Notes: generated by a model from the sequence alone, not told the origin. A DNA stretch of 64,000 nt from Epiperipatus broadwayi (GCA_028023455.1 JAQFVV010006245.1:5391276-5455275); one strand, 5' to 3'. Counted from the stretch's first letter, positions 1 through 13,457 are shown. Made by a program: numbers and translations.

Positions 1-2097
1 CTTATTTTAATTTTGCTTGATAGGTAGTAGCAATTGATAACTTACTATGTTTATTTTTACTATGAGTAGTGCTTTAGTATTCAGAATCAAATAAGGAATT
101 GTACATCTTTTGTGTTTGAATATTTATATATCAATAAGAACAAAAAAAAAAAAAACAATTTCTAAAAAAAAAAAAAACCTTGGTGGGGGGAGGGGGAGTT
201 CTTGCTTTTAAAACTTTTTTAAAGAAGTGACAAAAAATGAAATTTTGTTTACTGCATGATAAGACTACTTATGACATTAGGGAAGAACTTTATACATGTT
301 TTTTAGATTTTAATACTTTTTTTTGTAATAACTCTAACTGTATTATGTTATTTTTAATATTATGTTAATGTATTATTAATAAATCATTTTTAGTGTTTTT
401 AATATTCAGTCATCCTTTAAAAAAATGATTTTTTTTAAGAGCCTACAGTAAGTCATATTTTTGAACTATTTTGTTTGTTAAATGTTATCAAAAACCACAT
501 ATAGATATTCTCTGCTTGAAGCAAAGTGAAAATGACACAAGAATCTTTCTTAGTTTTAGCCAGAAGCTTCATCTTTTACATTGCATTATGTTAAATTTCA
601 TAATATTTCATTGTTTCTGGTATGAAATGCCAAAGAAAAAAGAATTTCCTTATTTATTTTCATATAATACTGGTATTGTTTTTACTATACTTTAAATTAT
701 GAATTATGACTCATATTTAAAAACTTGTCAGAATTGATTCTTTTTTTAAAACAAAAAAAATTATATTGATCTCACTTAAAACTGTCAATAAAATATGTAA
801 TATTTCCTTACATGAACACCATATATACATACTTTTCACAGAATTTTAGATTCTCTGTCAGATGCTTATGTGACCATTTCATTACATATACAGTATAAGA
901 AATCTTCATAAATGTTAATTATATATATATTAAAAAATAAATGTAAAAAATATTTAATCTACTTCTGAATGTTTCGTTTTATTTCAGTGTACAATTCCAA
1001 TTGATAATGAACTTTGATATTGAAATCAAATCGTAAATTAACTTTAGGGTTTTCATGTAAAATCTGCTTTCGATGAATTAATTTTTTTAGTCTTTTGTTT
1101 TACGGGAGGGGTATTCTGATGATTGGGCTTGGGCAAATCAACATTCATGATCAACTGATAGACTGCCAAGAAAATGGGATGATTAATGAATTAAGAAAAA
1201 GTATAATAACTTTTAAAAAATTATTAAAATTTTCAATTCAAGTGATTTGGCAGAAAAATAATTATTAATTGCCATAAATATCAGTTTTGATTTGAGTATT
1301 TGTCAAAGCATAGTAATAGTTGTGCTTTGCTATTTACTCATGTAAATTTGTTTCCAATGGTCAGTATTGAATATCAAGACAGTAGGTATTATATACATAA
1401 ACTGGAAAATTCTGTAGCAACACTTGCCTGATTATTACTGTGAATTCAAGTATTTTATCATATTTTAAAAGTAGAATACAATATCAAACAAATACAATGA
1501 AAAGACGTTTTAAAACTATGCATGGAAATTGTATTGCACTATTTATTTATTATAAAGTGAATTATCCAAACAAAAATTAAAGAAAATTATATCACAACTA
1601 TACAGTACCAATTGTAACCATAATTAAATCTTAAGCAGCAACAGTTGCATCTTAGCAAAATATAAGAAATCTTTCACAGATGGAAAAATGATAAAATAGG
1701 CATTTTTTGAAATAAATGATTAATTATTTGATTCATTCAAGGAAAATATATATATTTCCATAATAAAGACATGCAATTCTTGCAAAGAACTATTACTATG
1801 AATTGTAATTTGTTTGCATCTAATTTATTGCAATTTGATGAATTCATCAAATTAATTGATATTTCTGGTCTAGATTTTTATGAGAATGATTTTTAAGAAT
1901 GTGAAGGTAAAAGAAGAATTATTAATAATATTATCTTCAAAGAAGAAAACATGAGATGATGTTTACTATGTTTCAAAAAATATAAAGAAGAGGGGGGAAA
2001 TGTATAAATTGTATTGAAGACAAATAATGCAGAACTGTCAATGACTGGGCAGGAAAGTCAATGGATTTTGATGATGTATTCCAGAAATGATGGCTTT
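1..2097. other. AT-rich non-coding, no gene seen
   Basis: Low-complexity AT-rich DNA with A and T homopolymers (two A runs and a G-rich run between about 140 and 200). No exon-like reading frame, RNA gene or recognisable repeat was found. Short frames here have no family resemblance. Confidence 0.7.
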
Positions 2098-2338
2098 AAA
2101 ACAGGCAAAACTCTCTATATATATTGCCACTCAGTGCAAGCCTGTGTAATCAATGGATGCCAGAAGACTAGTGCATAAAATCCCCATCTAACACCTACTT
2201 ATCCAATATCCCCAGACTAGTTTCTGGCTTGTGGTCTTTGTCAGTGAGGAGCCTTGGATCTGAGAGCGCTGTACCTAAATAACAGTTAAAAGCAAGTGTA
2301 AGAAGTAGTGAGCACGTGATGTTTATTGGCTTAAAATT
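2098..2338 (-). mobile_element. Family A retrozyme-like element, monomer form
   Basis: This 241-bp copy reads on the minus strand. It starts with the family A head (AAGCCAATAAACATCACGTG) and runs directly into the single family arm that ends GAGAGTTTTGCCTGTTTT. It is flanked by the 8-bp direct repeat ATGGCTTT (2,090-2,097 and 2,339-2,346), a likely target-site duplication. The hammerhead-like core lies at 2,209-2,250: stem I UCCUCA with UGGGGA, stem II ACC..AGCC region, and GAAAC-UA-GUC. The core reads CUGACAA, so the catalytic G8 is replaced by A and this copy should be inactive. Unlike the copies at 18.9 and 49.5 kb it has no inverted second arm. Confidence 0.7.
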
Positions 2339-3479
2339 ATGGCTTTCTAAATTTTCTTTATCTTTTTATTATTTACCGGCATACCCACTATTATTCAATT
2401 ACAAATATGCTTCATATTATGGGAATCTGTATGAAAATTTGTGAACTTTATTTATTTGAAAAAAATTAAAAAAAAAAAAAAAGAATGTTTAAGTCTCAAT
2501 TAGAAGAAAGCATATCTGAGTATATAAAATTGTTACATAATGCAGATGTTTGTTAAGTTGGCAAATATTTTTACAAAGATTCACAGATTTATTGCAAGGG
2601 CTAAAAAATTATTTGTAAATTAAAAGATAAAGCACATATTGAACTCAATAATAACATTTGATTAATTAATTTAGCTTTTATTGTTGATATAACTAATGGT
2701 CTTAAAGAATTCATCTTATAATTGCAAGAATAATAAACAAAAGAATAGCTGGACTGATTGGATATGTTAATATCTTCAAAACCAGATTAAGGCTAATAAG
2801 TTTTCACTTAATAGTTTTGGAATCTTGTAGATAAAAAAAAAAGTTTCATAATTAAAAAAAAAAATTGCAGGTAATTTAAGGTCATTCTTTGGTTCTAACT
2901 ATCCTGAATGTATTTTTAATGTAAAATGGAATTAGATCAAAATTTTGTTTCTGTCTTACAATTAACCATTAGAATATTGGGCAAAATTTGACATTAGATG
3001 TCAAAATATTCAAAATTTATTGTCAGTATACAGTACATATCTTCTTTGACCACTTCATTCATGATTCCACTTTTTTTTTTTTATATATAATAAATACATT
3101 ATTTGATTATGTTATGTGACGTTTGTTTATTATTATTATTATCATCATCATTGTTAAAAGTAATTTTGGTCTGCAGAAGTCCCCTCTAGAATATGTTTAC
3201 TGAAATTCACATGATAATAAAAAATGTGAATAAAAAATTATGAAATAAAATTTTAAAAATTATATTTTATTATATATGTATAATAAAATGAATATTAATA
3301 AATTAAGTATTGCATCAAGAATTTGAGATTAGCTGTTACTTTTTAATGACATGAGGATAAAAAAATGTGTCAAAATAGAATATTTATAAAGGTGAGTTTA
3401 GTTTAATATATACTAATATAAAATTTTTGGGTGGGAAAACAAATTTCTAGGATTTAAGTAGTAATTAAAGCAAAAACTG
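2339..3479. other. AT-rich non-coding, no gene seen
   Basis: Contains A runs and an ATT/ATC-rich microsatellite near 3,127-3,152. Nothing else was recognised. Confidence 0.65.
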
Positions 3480-4330
3480 CTTGGTAACATGATGACTATA
3501 ACAAACTTGGATGTGTTAATTAAAAGAGCAAGTTTGATAGATAAGGAAGGAAATTGGTAATTCAATAATGAAGAAAAGGCTATTAATCTTTAAATAAGAA
3601 TATAATTGATAAACCAGAAGAAATTGAATTACTGAATGATTGGGGGGGGGGGAGTACTTGAGAAATTATGATACAAATATGTGCCTTGATTTTTTTAACA
3701 CTTATACTGTGATTAATGTATGAGGATTATAGAATGAATTGTTTAATGTCATTTGCAGCTAATGATACTTTGAATGGATTATGTTATTTTGTGAGATATT
3801 TTTAAATGGAAAGTCAAAGTTTGGAAGAAGAGATAATTAGTAGTAAAATTGTAAGACAGGAATGTATTGTTTAGTCTCTTGCTGAATATTTGTTTAGATC
3901 AATTACTAAATGAATTTGATTTTAATGAAAAAGGAGAGAAAAAAATTATTACATCATATTTGGTAATATTTGTTTATAATGTGATAAATATTTACAAAAT
4001 TTAAAATTGATATATTTTCAGAATGCTTGGGATAAGAAAAACTGCAACTAAAAGTAAAGTAATGGTTAAAATATTAATAACAGAGAGTTATAGAATAAGA
4101 TAATGCTTTTAAATATTTGGGAAATTGTTTAATTAATCATGGAAATAGGCTTGGCTTTTAGTAAGATAGAAGATTATGGTATGGCTTGTTGAATATACAT
4201 TTAAGAAAGAGGCTTGGGTAATAGTTTTAGTTATATAGATTTGGGAAAAAATAAAAACAATAATAATTCAGAAGATAATCCAGAAAAAAATTATGTCAGT
4301 GTGGGGAGGGGGGTACAAAAAGCAAGTGGA
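3480..4330 (+). pseudogene. Possible heavily decayed LINE reverse transcriptase
   Basis: Reads as purine-rich plus-strand DNA full of stops. Two short peptides recall reverse transcriptase: VRQECIV near 3,850, where functional LINEs have VRQG-C, and DNAFKYLGNCLINHG near 4,100, which matches the FKYLG block that follows the catalytic domain. They are in the expected order and roughly the expected distance apart. No catalytic Y/F-A-D-D is visible. This could be chance in low-complexity sequence. Confidence 0.35.
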
Positions 4331-7140
4331 ATTTAAAGAGCATGTGCATTAGAAATTAAGTAAGATTTAAAAGATATATATAATAAAAGAATATCTATAT
4401 AATATAATTTTATAAGACAAAAAATTTAAATTCACAGTAAGTACAGTTAATTGTTAAACTTAGCTTTTTTCACAACTCATTGCTTAATTAGCTATAAAAT
4501 GATTGAACTCTTGATTTATAATCTGCTTTCTTGATCTAGGTTGTTGCTTTTTTTATTATGCTGTTTTATTTTCCTTGCATAAGTTATAAAAAGAAGCAAT
4601 ATCTAATTTGAGTTTTTAAAGGCAGAAGTTAGCAGATTTAGCATTCTATATTGTATGAATGCTGAAATAGTGTATATTTATTTGAAGTTACTTTAACATA
4701 TATATACAGATAATCTTGATTGCCACATATAAAATTCTCTATAATAAAAGATTTATATTGTCCTTAATGTTAATTATTTAATAGATTGTTAATATCAGGT
4801 TAAAAAGCTGCACTCAAATTGTCCAATTTTTTAAATTCTGTTTATGGTGGTTGAGGTCATAAATCATAATAACCTAGAATTTATTTGAAAAGTAAATAGT
4901 TGTGTCAAAAAGTACTGTTTAAACAAATTGTGTATTCATCAGTGACAAGTCTCTTAGTTTTTTACAATCCTCATCATTTATGATGTATAGTCTAATATTT
5001 TGTCTTTGATATTCTTTTTATTTACACAATTGTCTGGGTTTTTTTTTAAATGTATTTAATCTATTTGTTTCACTAATTACGTTTATAGAAAGGTCTTTAT
5101 CAAGAAATGTATTTTGTTTGGTGAATAATTCAAATGATTTTTTATCACTGATTTTATATTCTAAATGGTATATTTTAAGATTAGAATCTTTGTTAAATTT
5201 AGTGTATGAAAAATTTATCAAAGAATGCATCAATTTTGCCAAGACAGCACATCTTTTACTTAATATACTAAAATATAAAGCAGTCATTATGGGTTTTTTC
5301 CCCCAATATCTCAAAGAACTACAACACTACTTGATCATTTCATGGACTATCAGGTGTCTGATAATAGTTGCTTTTAAATATGATCATCACATTGTGATTG
5401 CACAATTCAATGCATCCATGACAAAGTTGGATATGTATTAGTGGACGTTGTGATTTGTAGAACATGCAATTGTACAACATCAAACAGTATTATAGTATTT
5501 TTTAAATCTTATATTTAAAATTTTTAATATCAAATGCAAAATCAAATGGTTACTTAGTTGTGGGAAATGCACGGAATTTTATGAAATTTAAGTGGCAGAC
5601 AATCCTGAAAAGTTAATATTATCTACAAAATTAAATGAGGTTTTGAGAGGAAAACTTTGTAACTTTATAATAATGAAGTTCTTATTTACATAAAGCTGCG
5701 AACTTTGTACTTTAAGAAGAACTTCATTGTTATAAAAGTGTTAAATTTGCATAAGTCAAAGCTTGTGTAAGTTTTGGCTTTTTCTTTAATAAACTTTTAA
5801 CTCACTTTTATTTTACAGCTAGTATTAAAAATTTTCATATACTGTAGAATCGTTCGATGTAAAATTTTATGGCTTTATAGATTGTTTTTTCTTATTGTGA
5901 CTGCCACGTTCTTATTTTGGCACAATATTCACTTAAAAAAACTAGGACTGCATTAGTTGGTTTTAGGTAGCTTCAACACTGTAGTTTATAATCTCATAAT
6001 CCCATCTTGATCACTGCTGAAGAAAAAATAGTAACATCATATGTAGAATGCTTCATTATATTTTAATGAGTATATATTGTCTGTTTACAAATATGCTATA
6101 CTTGATAAAGAATTATTTATTTATTTTAGATCTTGCAGATAGTAAGGGAAATTATTTGATTTGTTCATTGAAACAAAAAATACTCTCTTGATTACAATAT
6201 TGTTGTAAAAATCTTTGAGTACATGTTATTATGTGTATTACAAAACAAAGATTGTTTTATCTCATACACTGTAGGCTTTCAATCTTTCTAATCATATAAA
6301 TATAAGGTAAACAGGAAATAAAAATCGTGAAATTATATAAAAATGAATTGAGGTATACATTTCTTGAAGAAGATTTTTATTAGTTTTTGATGCAATTGGA
6401 CAACACCAAAAAAAAGGTTTGGATTGGTGGTATACTGTATGAGCCTAACTAGTGTAAACTAATTAAGTAAATATATGCTAATAAGCTATTGAATAATAGA
6501 GTCAATCGTGGAAAATTGAATAAGTTTGATATTACACATGTAATACTGTGGGCACTACATTTAAATGGTCTATTAGTAGAATGATCTTTAGATATGAAGA
6601 TTAACTGAAAATAACTAATAAGCATTACCCAAATGAGAATATATTCTTCTGTGTTAAAAGAATAAGATACCGATACTTTAAAAATCAAGTACTGTTTCAA
6701 TAGTCTTTTTGTCTTACTTCTCTGATTATAACCTTACTGTCTTCAGTATTTAAGTTACCATAAGGTCCAATGAATCATGAGCCTCTTATACATTTGACCA
6801 TATTCTTGCACCAATTGAAATAATGGGATTATGTATTTGCATGTTCATATTTTTATTTTTTAATTACATGTAGGCAATTTTATATAGTACTGCAACAGAT
6901 TTGTCAGTATTATGATAAACCATGCATTCTTATTAATCTCAGCATTGTTATCATTGTAGAAATGTTAGTGATATATAAAACATAAGCAAGAAAATATGCA
7001 TGTGGCTTTTTTTTTTTTCAATTTGTAGATTAGTCACGGGCAATGTTTCGAGCTTATTAAGTATTTAAGCTATTGCAATCATACTGTATCATTTATATAT
7101 CTGTTACTTCCTTTGTATTTTCTTCTTTTCTGTGCCAATG
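4331..7140. other. AT-rich non-coding, one small hairpin
   Basis: No gene seen. The two overlapping frames around 5.0-5.4 kb on opposite strands look like chance openings. A short inverted repeat at 5,662-5,738 is listed separately. Confidence 0.6.
5662..5738. repeat. Small inverted repeat (MITE-like hairpin)
   Basis: Arms of about 25 bp (5,662-5,686 and 5,713-5,738) are near-perfect reverse complements built around AATGAAGTTCTT / AAGAACTTCATT, with a 26-bp loop. It could be a tiny MITE or a transcribed hairpin. No second copy was noticed in the window. Confidence 0.5.
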
Positions 7141-7555
7141 TAATATCTGGTAAAATGAAAATACACACAGAAAAGGTAGTTGTTTTAATAATATTTAGTT
7201 TTATTATTGCCTAATATGCTTTCAATATATTTTTTACTATATCATATTCATGGCATATAATAGTGTGATTAAATAGTTCTTTATATCAATATTTTATTAA
7301 CTATTCATATATTCAATTTTAATTTAAAATTTGAATATTCATATAGTCCATTTCTTTGAACTGGGTACACCTATATCTTTTTTGTTAACAGAAAAATGGT
7401 CACCAGCTATTGCACATGCTTCTTTAATCTTCTGCTTTCTATTTTCTCTATGTGAGTATACTATCTCTGTTTTAGTTAGCTTGAATCTATGACCAGTTTT
7501 TTGCTTGTGCTCTATAAATATTGAAGGGTGTTCTTTGTTTCTAGCACCACAAAAT
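7141..7555 (-). pseudogene. Penelope-like element, GIY-YIG C-terminal fragment (left arm)
   Basis: Read on the minus strand, this fragment encodes a conserved run: a CRNKEH..IF.EH-type stretch, then KTGHRFKLTKTEIVYSHRE (about 7,450-7,503), then KIKEACAIAGD (about 7,395-7,430) and VNKKD. In Penelope-like elements the GIY-YIG endonuclease domain ends this way: a [ST]GHxF motif, then 'xRxxKIxEAxxI', then an asparagine-containing tail. The reverse transcriptase and the GIY-YIG start are missing. The arm then continues about 250 bp into 3' non-coding sequence. It is the inverted partner of the fragment at 8,075-8,485. Confidence 0.65.
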
Positions 7556-8074
7556 GGTGATTAAACCTGTAAATATAAGAGGAGTGTTCGGCCCTAGATC
7601 AATTACCCCAAAAAACACATAAATATGTGGAATTGAAGGGGTTTTTTTTTACACAGAAATCATACACTCTATAAGTTTGATTACAATAAGAACAACAACA
7701 TGGAACAGTACACAAATGCCCTCCAAAATGTGGGATATAATCATGATAAAATCATAAACACCATAAAGACATTCTATAAAAAATCAGAAATTCTCACCCT
7801 AACCAACAAGTAGAATCTAAAAACTGGATAAGCCTATCTTATATTACAAAGATTGCACATAAATTAAAAATATATATGTAAAACTAAATTTAATATAAGC
7901 TTTTGAATCATTCCATCACTTAATCAATTAATCAATAACTCTAAAGACACTACCAAATGAATTGGCACATCAAGTGGTCTATAGAATTAAGTGCAGCCAT
8001 TAATCTTGCAATGCTGCATATTATGGTGAGTCGAGCGTCAATTTGTCTACAAGTTTTACCCAACACAGCTATTT
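7556..8074. other. Spacer between inverted Penelope-like arms
   Basis: No clear gene. A stretch near 7,700-7,810 on the plus strand opens as MEQYTNALQNVGYNHDKII, which might be Penelope coding sequence further upstream, but too little is left to say so. Confidence 0.4.
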
Positions 8075-8485
8075 ATACAATAGAGCTCTCAGACATAAAG
8101 AATACACTTCAATATTTACAGACCATGAGCAGAAAATTGGTTATAGATTCAAGCTAACAAAAGCAGAAATAGTGTACACACAGAGAGAGAGGATAGAAAG
8201 CGGAAGATTAAAGAAGGATGTGCAATAGCTGGTGACCGATTATTTATTAACAAAAAAGAAACAAGTGTATCCATTTCAAAGAAATGAGCTATTTGAATAT
8301 TCAAATTTAAATTTTAAATTAAAATTGAATACATGAACAGTTCAGTTAATTAAACATTGATATAAAGAACCATTTAATTTGATATAGTAAAAAAATATGT
8401 TGAAAGCATGCTAGGCAGTAATAAAGCAAAATATTATTTTAAAAAATTACCTTTTCTATGTGTAATTTTATTTTACCAGATATTA
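8075..8485 (+). pseudogene. Penelope-like element, GIY-YIG C-terminal fragment (right arm)
   Basis: The plus strand encodes ALRHKEYTSIFTDHEQ, then KIGYRFKLTKAEIVYTQRE (around 8,132-8,175), and then, after a frameshift, IKEGCAIAGD (around 8,205-8,235). This is homologous residue by residue to the minus-strand fragment at 7,141-7,555. Homology continues past the coding end to about 8,485. Reading frames are broken, so the copy is dead. Tail-to-tail or head-to-head partial copies are a known habit of Penelope-like elements; here the two 3' ends point outward. Confidence 0.65.
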
Positions 8486-10834
8486 TATCTAATATATTAT
8501 AAAATGATGAGTTGTCATATACACAAGCATTTTATTGTTTTAAAAAACATATATACAAACACATATATTCACAAAGAGTCTTTTTACATATGTGTTATTA
8601 AAAGTACAATAATCTGTTAATTACCTCTTTTTTTTTTTTAGATAAAATTTTAAGTAAAAATTTGTCCAATCAGTTTCATTTAATTTTTTGTGTCTTTTGT
8701 TGAAGATTTACTTCTTTATTTAAAATTTGCCTTTAGCTCTCAGGTAAATGTAATCATTTGAAATGTTGCAGGTGATATATGTGCTGTGTGACTCATCACA
8801 CTCTTAGGTAAATATATTATTAGAGGATGGTTTCGTTTTTATTAGAGGATGTTTCGTTTTATTTAAAAGAAAGTTTATTAAGTCCTGTGATTTTTCTTTT
8901 ATTCAATGTTCTTAAACTAGCTGCACATACCAATTATCTGCTGACTTATCAGTTATTATTTAAAAATTTCTATTCATCAATAAAATATCGCTTAAAAAAA
9001 AAAATTTGCTAATCATAAAATGGAAAATTGTAAAACTGATATTTGTATGCTCCTATTTAATTCCGTAATCTTAAAAAATTATTCATTGTTAATTTTTCTA
9101 TTTTTACAGGTTTGGTAATAAAATAAACTTCGAATATTTTTTAGTTTGTCAAAATTTATGTAAAGTAGAAAATAAAAGTGATTGTATTTAGATAAGGAAT
9201 TGTATGGTCAGCTGCTTGTGAAATCATGATGTTCGAGCATTAGGGTAGTAGGCCAAACATAACAGTTCCATTTAGTTATCTGAGTTATTTTTCTCACCTG
9301 AGAATCAATAAAAAAAAATCCAAATGTTTGATTAAAGTAAGAATCTATAGTCCTTCTTCTTTTGGAAATCAACAGAAACTAGAGTTACAAATTTATATAA
9401 TCTATCTATCTTATTAAATAACTTTTTTAAAATTCCTCACAGATTTTTTTTAGCTTTTTGAACATAGAGCTATTTCATTCTATATATTGCTTTATATGCA
9501 GATATAATAGTCCGTCTTGTATTTTATCATGCTACTTTAAAATCATATATGTTGAAAAAATATTCAGATAAAGCATTAATTGTTGTATCTCTAGAGAGTC
9601 ATACTAATAAATAAATAAAAGTAATAGTAATTAAAGTGATTGTCATTTTGTAAATTGCATTCAAAACAAGGGATTTTATCTGGGAAAAGTGAAATGCATC
9701 AGTATTAAAACAAAATTAACCAATAAATGGGACACATTTGGAAAAGGTATCATTCAATTAATTTTTTACCAAATATATTTATTACTTTAAAAAATTTATT
9801 ATTCATAAGTATTGATTTAGAAGCTGAAAATAATTTTGTTGGTAAAATTATTTTTAAGAAATGAACTTTTGCAGATTTCTATATTTTTTGTTGTTGTTTA
9901 TTGAATCTTAAAATCCATAAATTTATTGCACAGCAGCAGAAATCATTTTTCCATTACTATTAATTAGGAAGCTATCCCGTTTATGATTTAATCTGAAAAA
10001 TGAAGTTCAGTCTTATCAGTAGACAAGTTACAAGGCAACCTAATATTACACCTGTTATGTATTATCAAGAAATGAAACTGAGCATATCAACTTTGATTTA
10101 ATTTCTAATTGTTTGATACATAATACAATTGTTTTTTATATATAGATATATTTTAAACATAAACCTATACTAATACATAAAAATGTGACACCAAATCTAT
10201 TTTTAAATGTATTTTTCAGATAGTAGTGCTGTTAAATATAAAAATAGAAAAAAAATTTAAACATATGTTAACATAAGAAAGATTTGGAATTTGATGCTGA
10301 ATGGCATTTCTTTGCATCATGGTTGACATCAAAATTAGTATTGAAAGATTTTATAATAATCAGATTACGACATTCAAGGATCTTTTTGAATTTCATCTTG
10401 AATGTTCTATTAGTGAAGACCACAAGGTCAGTAAAACAAAATTAATTTTTAAGATTTCAAAAAGCAAAAATCATTTGTAGAAGATAAAAATTCATTACAT
10501 CTTGCCAATGTTGCACTTTAAATTCACTTCTAAGTTTTTTTTCTTTCGTCAATAATGAATATTCCTTGTTGTATGTGAAAATATTTTTGAAATTGTCCCT
10601 GATTATGATTGTATCATTGTTGAATATAATAAATGATGATGACTGGCTTGCATTCTTGCTATTATGATAATGATGGCAACTTAAAAGTTTTCTTCATCTG
10701 TAACAACTCTCATCTTCATTTGTCTTTCCTGCAGTTTTCCACATTTTACGGTTACAAAGATTTATTTTAACTTCATTTAACTTGGTTCTATCTTTATTTA
10801 AATTTAAATGAGTAGATAGTGTGGATGCATTAGT
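8486..10834. other. AT-rich non-coding, no gene seen
   Basis: T-rich and A-rich runs only. No splice-flanked coding block or repeat was recognised. Confidence 0.6.
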
Positions 10835-12330
10835 AAAAGCCAGTGACTCAAAATTCTTGCATCATTACTCAAAAGATGATTAAAAATATTCCCTTCGTCT
10901 GTTCAAAATATTTCAACAATTTTATGTAACAAACTTGGATTTAATAAGACTGTGTTCTTATTTTTCCAGATTTATTACTTATTTTCATTTCATTAAAAAA
11001 ATGATCTAAAGTGTCAATGATTGGTGATTATTTGAACTTGCTGTTGTACTTTTATCTCCACAAACATAGTCTTTTAATGTTTATATTTATTATGAAGTTC
11101 TACATTCATTATATTACTCTGTCAAATAGAAATTATATATTTTTAATATACATTTCTAATAATAGAATTATTATCAGAAAACTAAATAGGATTCTTCTTA
11201 GTGAATCTAAAAATGGATTTCCACACTCTAATAACAATAATCTTGAAAATATTAAGTCACAATTTTATTGATTATTAGCTGTTGAAATTTAGTATTATGA
11301 TACATGCTCCTAAAGAATGAATATTAAATTTCATGAGAAGGTAATAGGAATAGTGCCTATTTTTAAAGTGCCAATCATTTTAATTAATTTTCAACACTAA
11401 TATCATTAGTTTTAATAATTCTGGGTCAAGTTTACTGTTATTACCAACATTTGCATTAAAGTCTTCAAGAAGAAAAAATTAGTCTTCCAATAGTGTCAAC
11501 ATTATCCAGTAAGAAATTAAAGCTTTTCTTTTTTAAATTCTTAGCATAAGTTCTGATAAAGTGGGCATGAATGCTATTGCACAAATCAATGTTTTAATAA
11601 TATTAGCTTTACAGTGATATATTTAGGATTTTTAAGAATAGAAGATACTAAATAGATTTCACACACACAAAAAAAAAAACCAATTCCACATAGTCTTCCA
11701 CCCATCTAAAAAAAGCTGTATTTTTATGAATTCACATCAAACTGTTTCCCTCTGGAGGTTTATTTTTCACTAAGAATGGCTATACCAATGTTAAACTTGA
11801 CCTTTCTTAACTACAGGTGCTGCTCCCTTTGAGAAAGTCTTAAAAGTTTATATCAAGTTTTCATTTTCCATGTACCTACATTTTAAAAAAATTGAAATAC
11901 TTTTTATTACTATCATTATGTCCTGTTTTACCACCAATAACACTAATGGTTTTTATAGTTATTTGTACCTTTTTAATGAGTGATTTGAAGGCATTGCAAC
12001 ATAGCTACATTGTGTGAGAAAGGCTATTTTAAATCATTTTCATTAGAAACTTTCCACTTTCATGAGTTTTAATGGTGACTTTAAATAGTGTTGTCTGAAC
12101 ATACTATTTTTGCCTAGTTCAAACTTCTGCCAAATCCACCAACTTCATGTGTTCATGTACAATCTTGTGCAATACCACAACTAAGAATTCCTGGTTTAAT
12201 AAATCTATTCTTGTCATTGCTTTTTCAGTTCTGAGAGCTTCTACCCAAATAAAAATGGAAATATTAAAGTCAAAATTTGAGTGTATAGTTGTTGAAAAAT
12301 GAATATAGTGTCTACTTATCAATGATGATA
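10835..12330 (-). pseudogene. Jockey/CR1-type LINE, decayed endonuclease and linker
   Basis: On the minus strand the order fits the 5' half of a non-LTR retrotransposon ORF2. First comes an N-terminal stretch RTEKAMTRIDLLNQEFLVVV (12,160-12,235), resembling the 'RTALVARELARYNIDIAAL' start of many apurinic-like endonucleases. Next is LEDFNANVGNNS (11,442-11,470), the GDFNAxVG catalytic block. Then comes a linker at 10,840-11,080 that is nucleotide-homologous to 27,950-28,160 of the better preserved copy. Many stops and frameshifts are present. The gene would encode endonuclease plus reverse transcriptase for target-primed insertion; only the endonuclease part remains. Confidence 0.65.
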
Positions 12331-12447
12331 TTCAGAGTTATTGGTGGTTGAAATATTCAATTGTTTAGATACCTCAACTTAACACTTATAGTTTTAAACC
12401 TGTATAAAGTATTTATTTTTAAGTTTTCAAATTACAAGGCACTATAA

Positions 12448-12563
12448 TGTTTTTTTTTTTTTTTTAAAGTGTCATAGCATCAGCTGGGAAGCGAACCCGC
12501 AACCCGGGCAACTGCCTGCAAGTGCAAGGCAGTCGCGTTGACCTCTCGACCACCAATGCAAGA
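12448..12563 (-). mobile_element. tRNA-derived SINE with poly(A) tail
   Basis: On the minus strand: a box A-like TGGTCGAGAGG, an anticodon-arm-like hairpin CTGCC..GGCAG, then box B GGGTTCGCTTCC, a short body GATGCTATGACACTTT and a poly(A) tail (the T run at 12,450-12,466). It is GC-rich against its surroundings. The second copy at 22,617 shares over 60 bp including the same tail junction, so this is a dispersed element and not a tRNA gene. It would be transcribed by RNA polymerase III and moved by a LINE. Confidence 0.75.
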
Positions 12564-13457
12564 CATTAGTGTTTTTGTTTTTAATATACAATTGTATGAC
12601 AAAAGTATATACATTAATACTTGCTAACTTTGTTTAAACTTGTTTGTAAATTTAATGAACTTAAGGATGTAGTGAGTTAAGGATTATTATCTTTGATTAT
12701 CATCTTTTTGACCAGATGATTACAGTTTATCACATTTGTGAATCTTGAAACCAGAGAATATTTGATGTTTCAAACTAAAAAAAAAAAGTGGAAAATATGT
12801 GGATATTTTAACATATATTCTTTCATTATATCTATGGTTTAATGAAATTTAAAAAGTGAGAAAAAATAAAATTCAACATTTATAAAGAAATTATATTTAA
12901 TAAAACTTTAGAAATGAAAACCCCTCTTGTTCTTCACTGTGTGTATTTTTGTGTATAATTCCAACAAAAACATTTGATTGACAAATTCATGGAGATAGAA
13001 AATTTATATGTAGATTTTAATTTTATTACAGAAACTTATTTCAAGAACCATCAACAGTAAATATTATATTATGGCTATATTATTTACTCAACTCACAGCT
13101 ATACATATTTTAGATTTTTAATCATTTTTACTATTGTTTAAGTTATTATTATTTTAAATATCAATAACATTATTTTAGTATTTTTTGTTTAATCATAAAC
13201 TGATATTGAATTGTTTGGTTTTGTTTTTCTTAAAGTATTTTTCATTTGTTTTAATTCTGAAAGTAGATAGACAAAATCTCAATTTAACTAATAGAGTAAA
13301 ATTATTGCACTTTCTGATGGATTTTTTTTTTTTACTAATAATATTATCCAGAGCAAAATATTTGAACTTTTTCTTTCCAAATCATAACTAATAGTATTGT
13401 TTTATCATTGTGAAGTAATGATTATAATGAGATACGCATCTTCTGTTCATTTCAAAT
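12564..13457. other. AT-rich non-coding, no gene seen
   Basis: No recognisable gene or repeat. Confidence 0.6.

Noticed and set aside
1115-1150. CUGAUGA followed by GGGCUUGGGC
   Set aside because: No GAAA and no pairing stem II or stem I.
4900-4945. CUGAUGA on the minus strand with UGUCA/UGACA pairing
   Set aside because: The GAAA box is absent (UAAA) and stem II does not pair; pairing at this length occurs by chance.
5018-5441. Overlapping ~100-codon frames on both strands
   Set aside because: No family resemblance, no splice signals or coding bias; mirror openings in low-complexity DNA.
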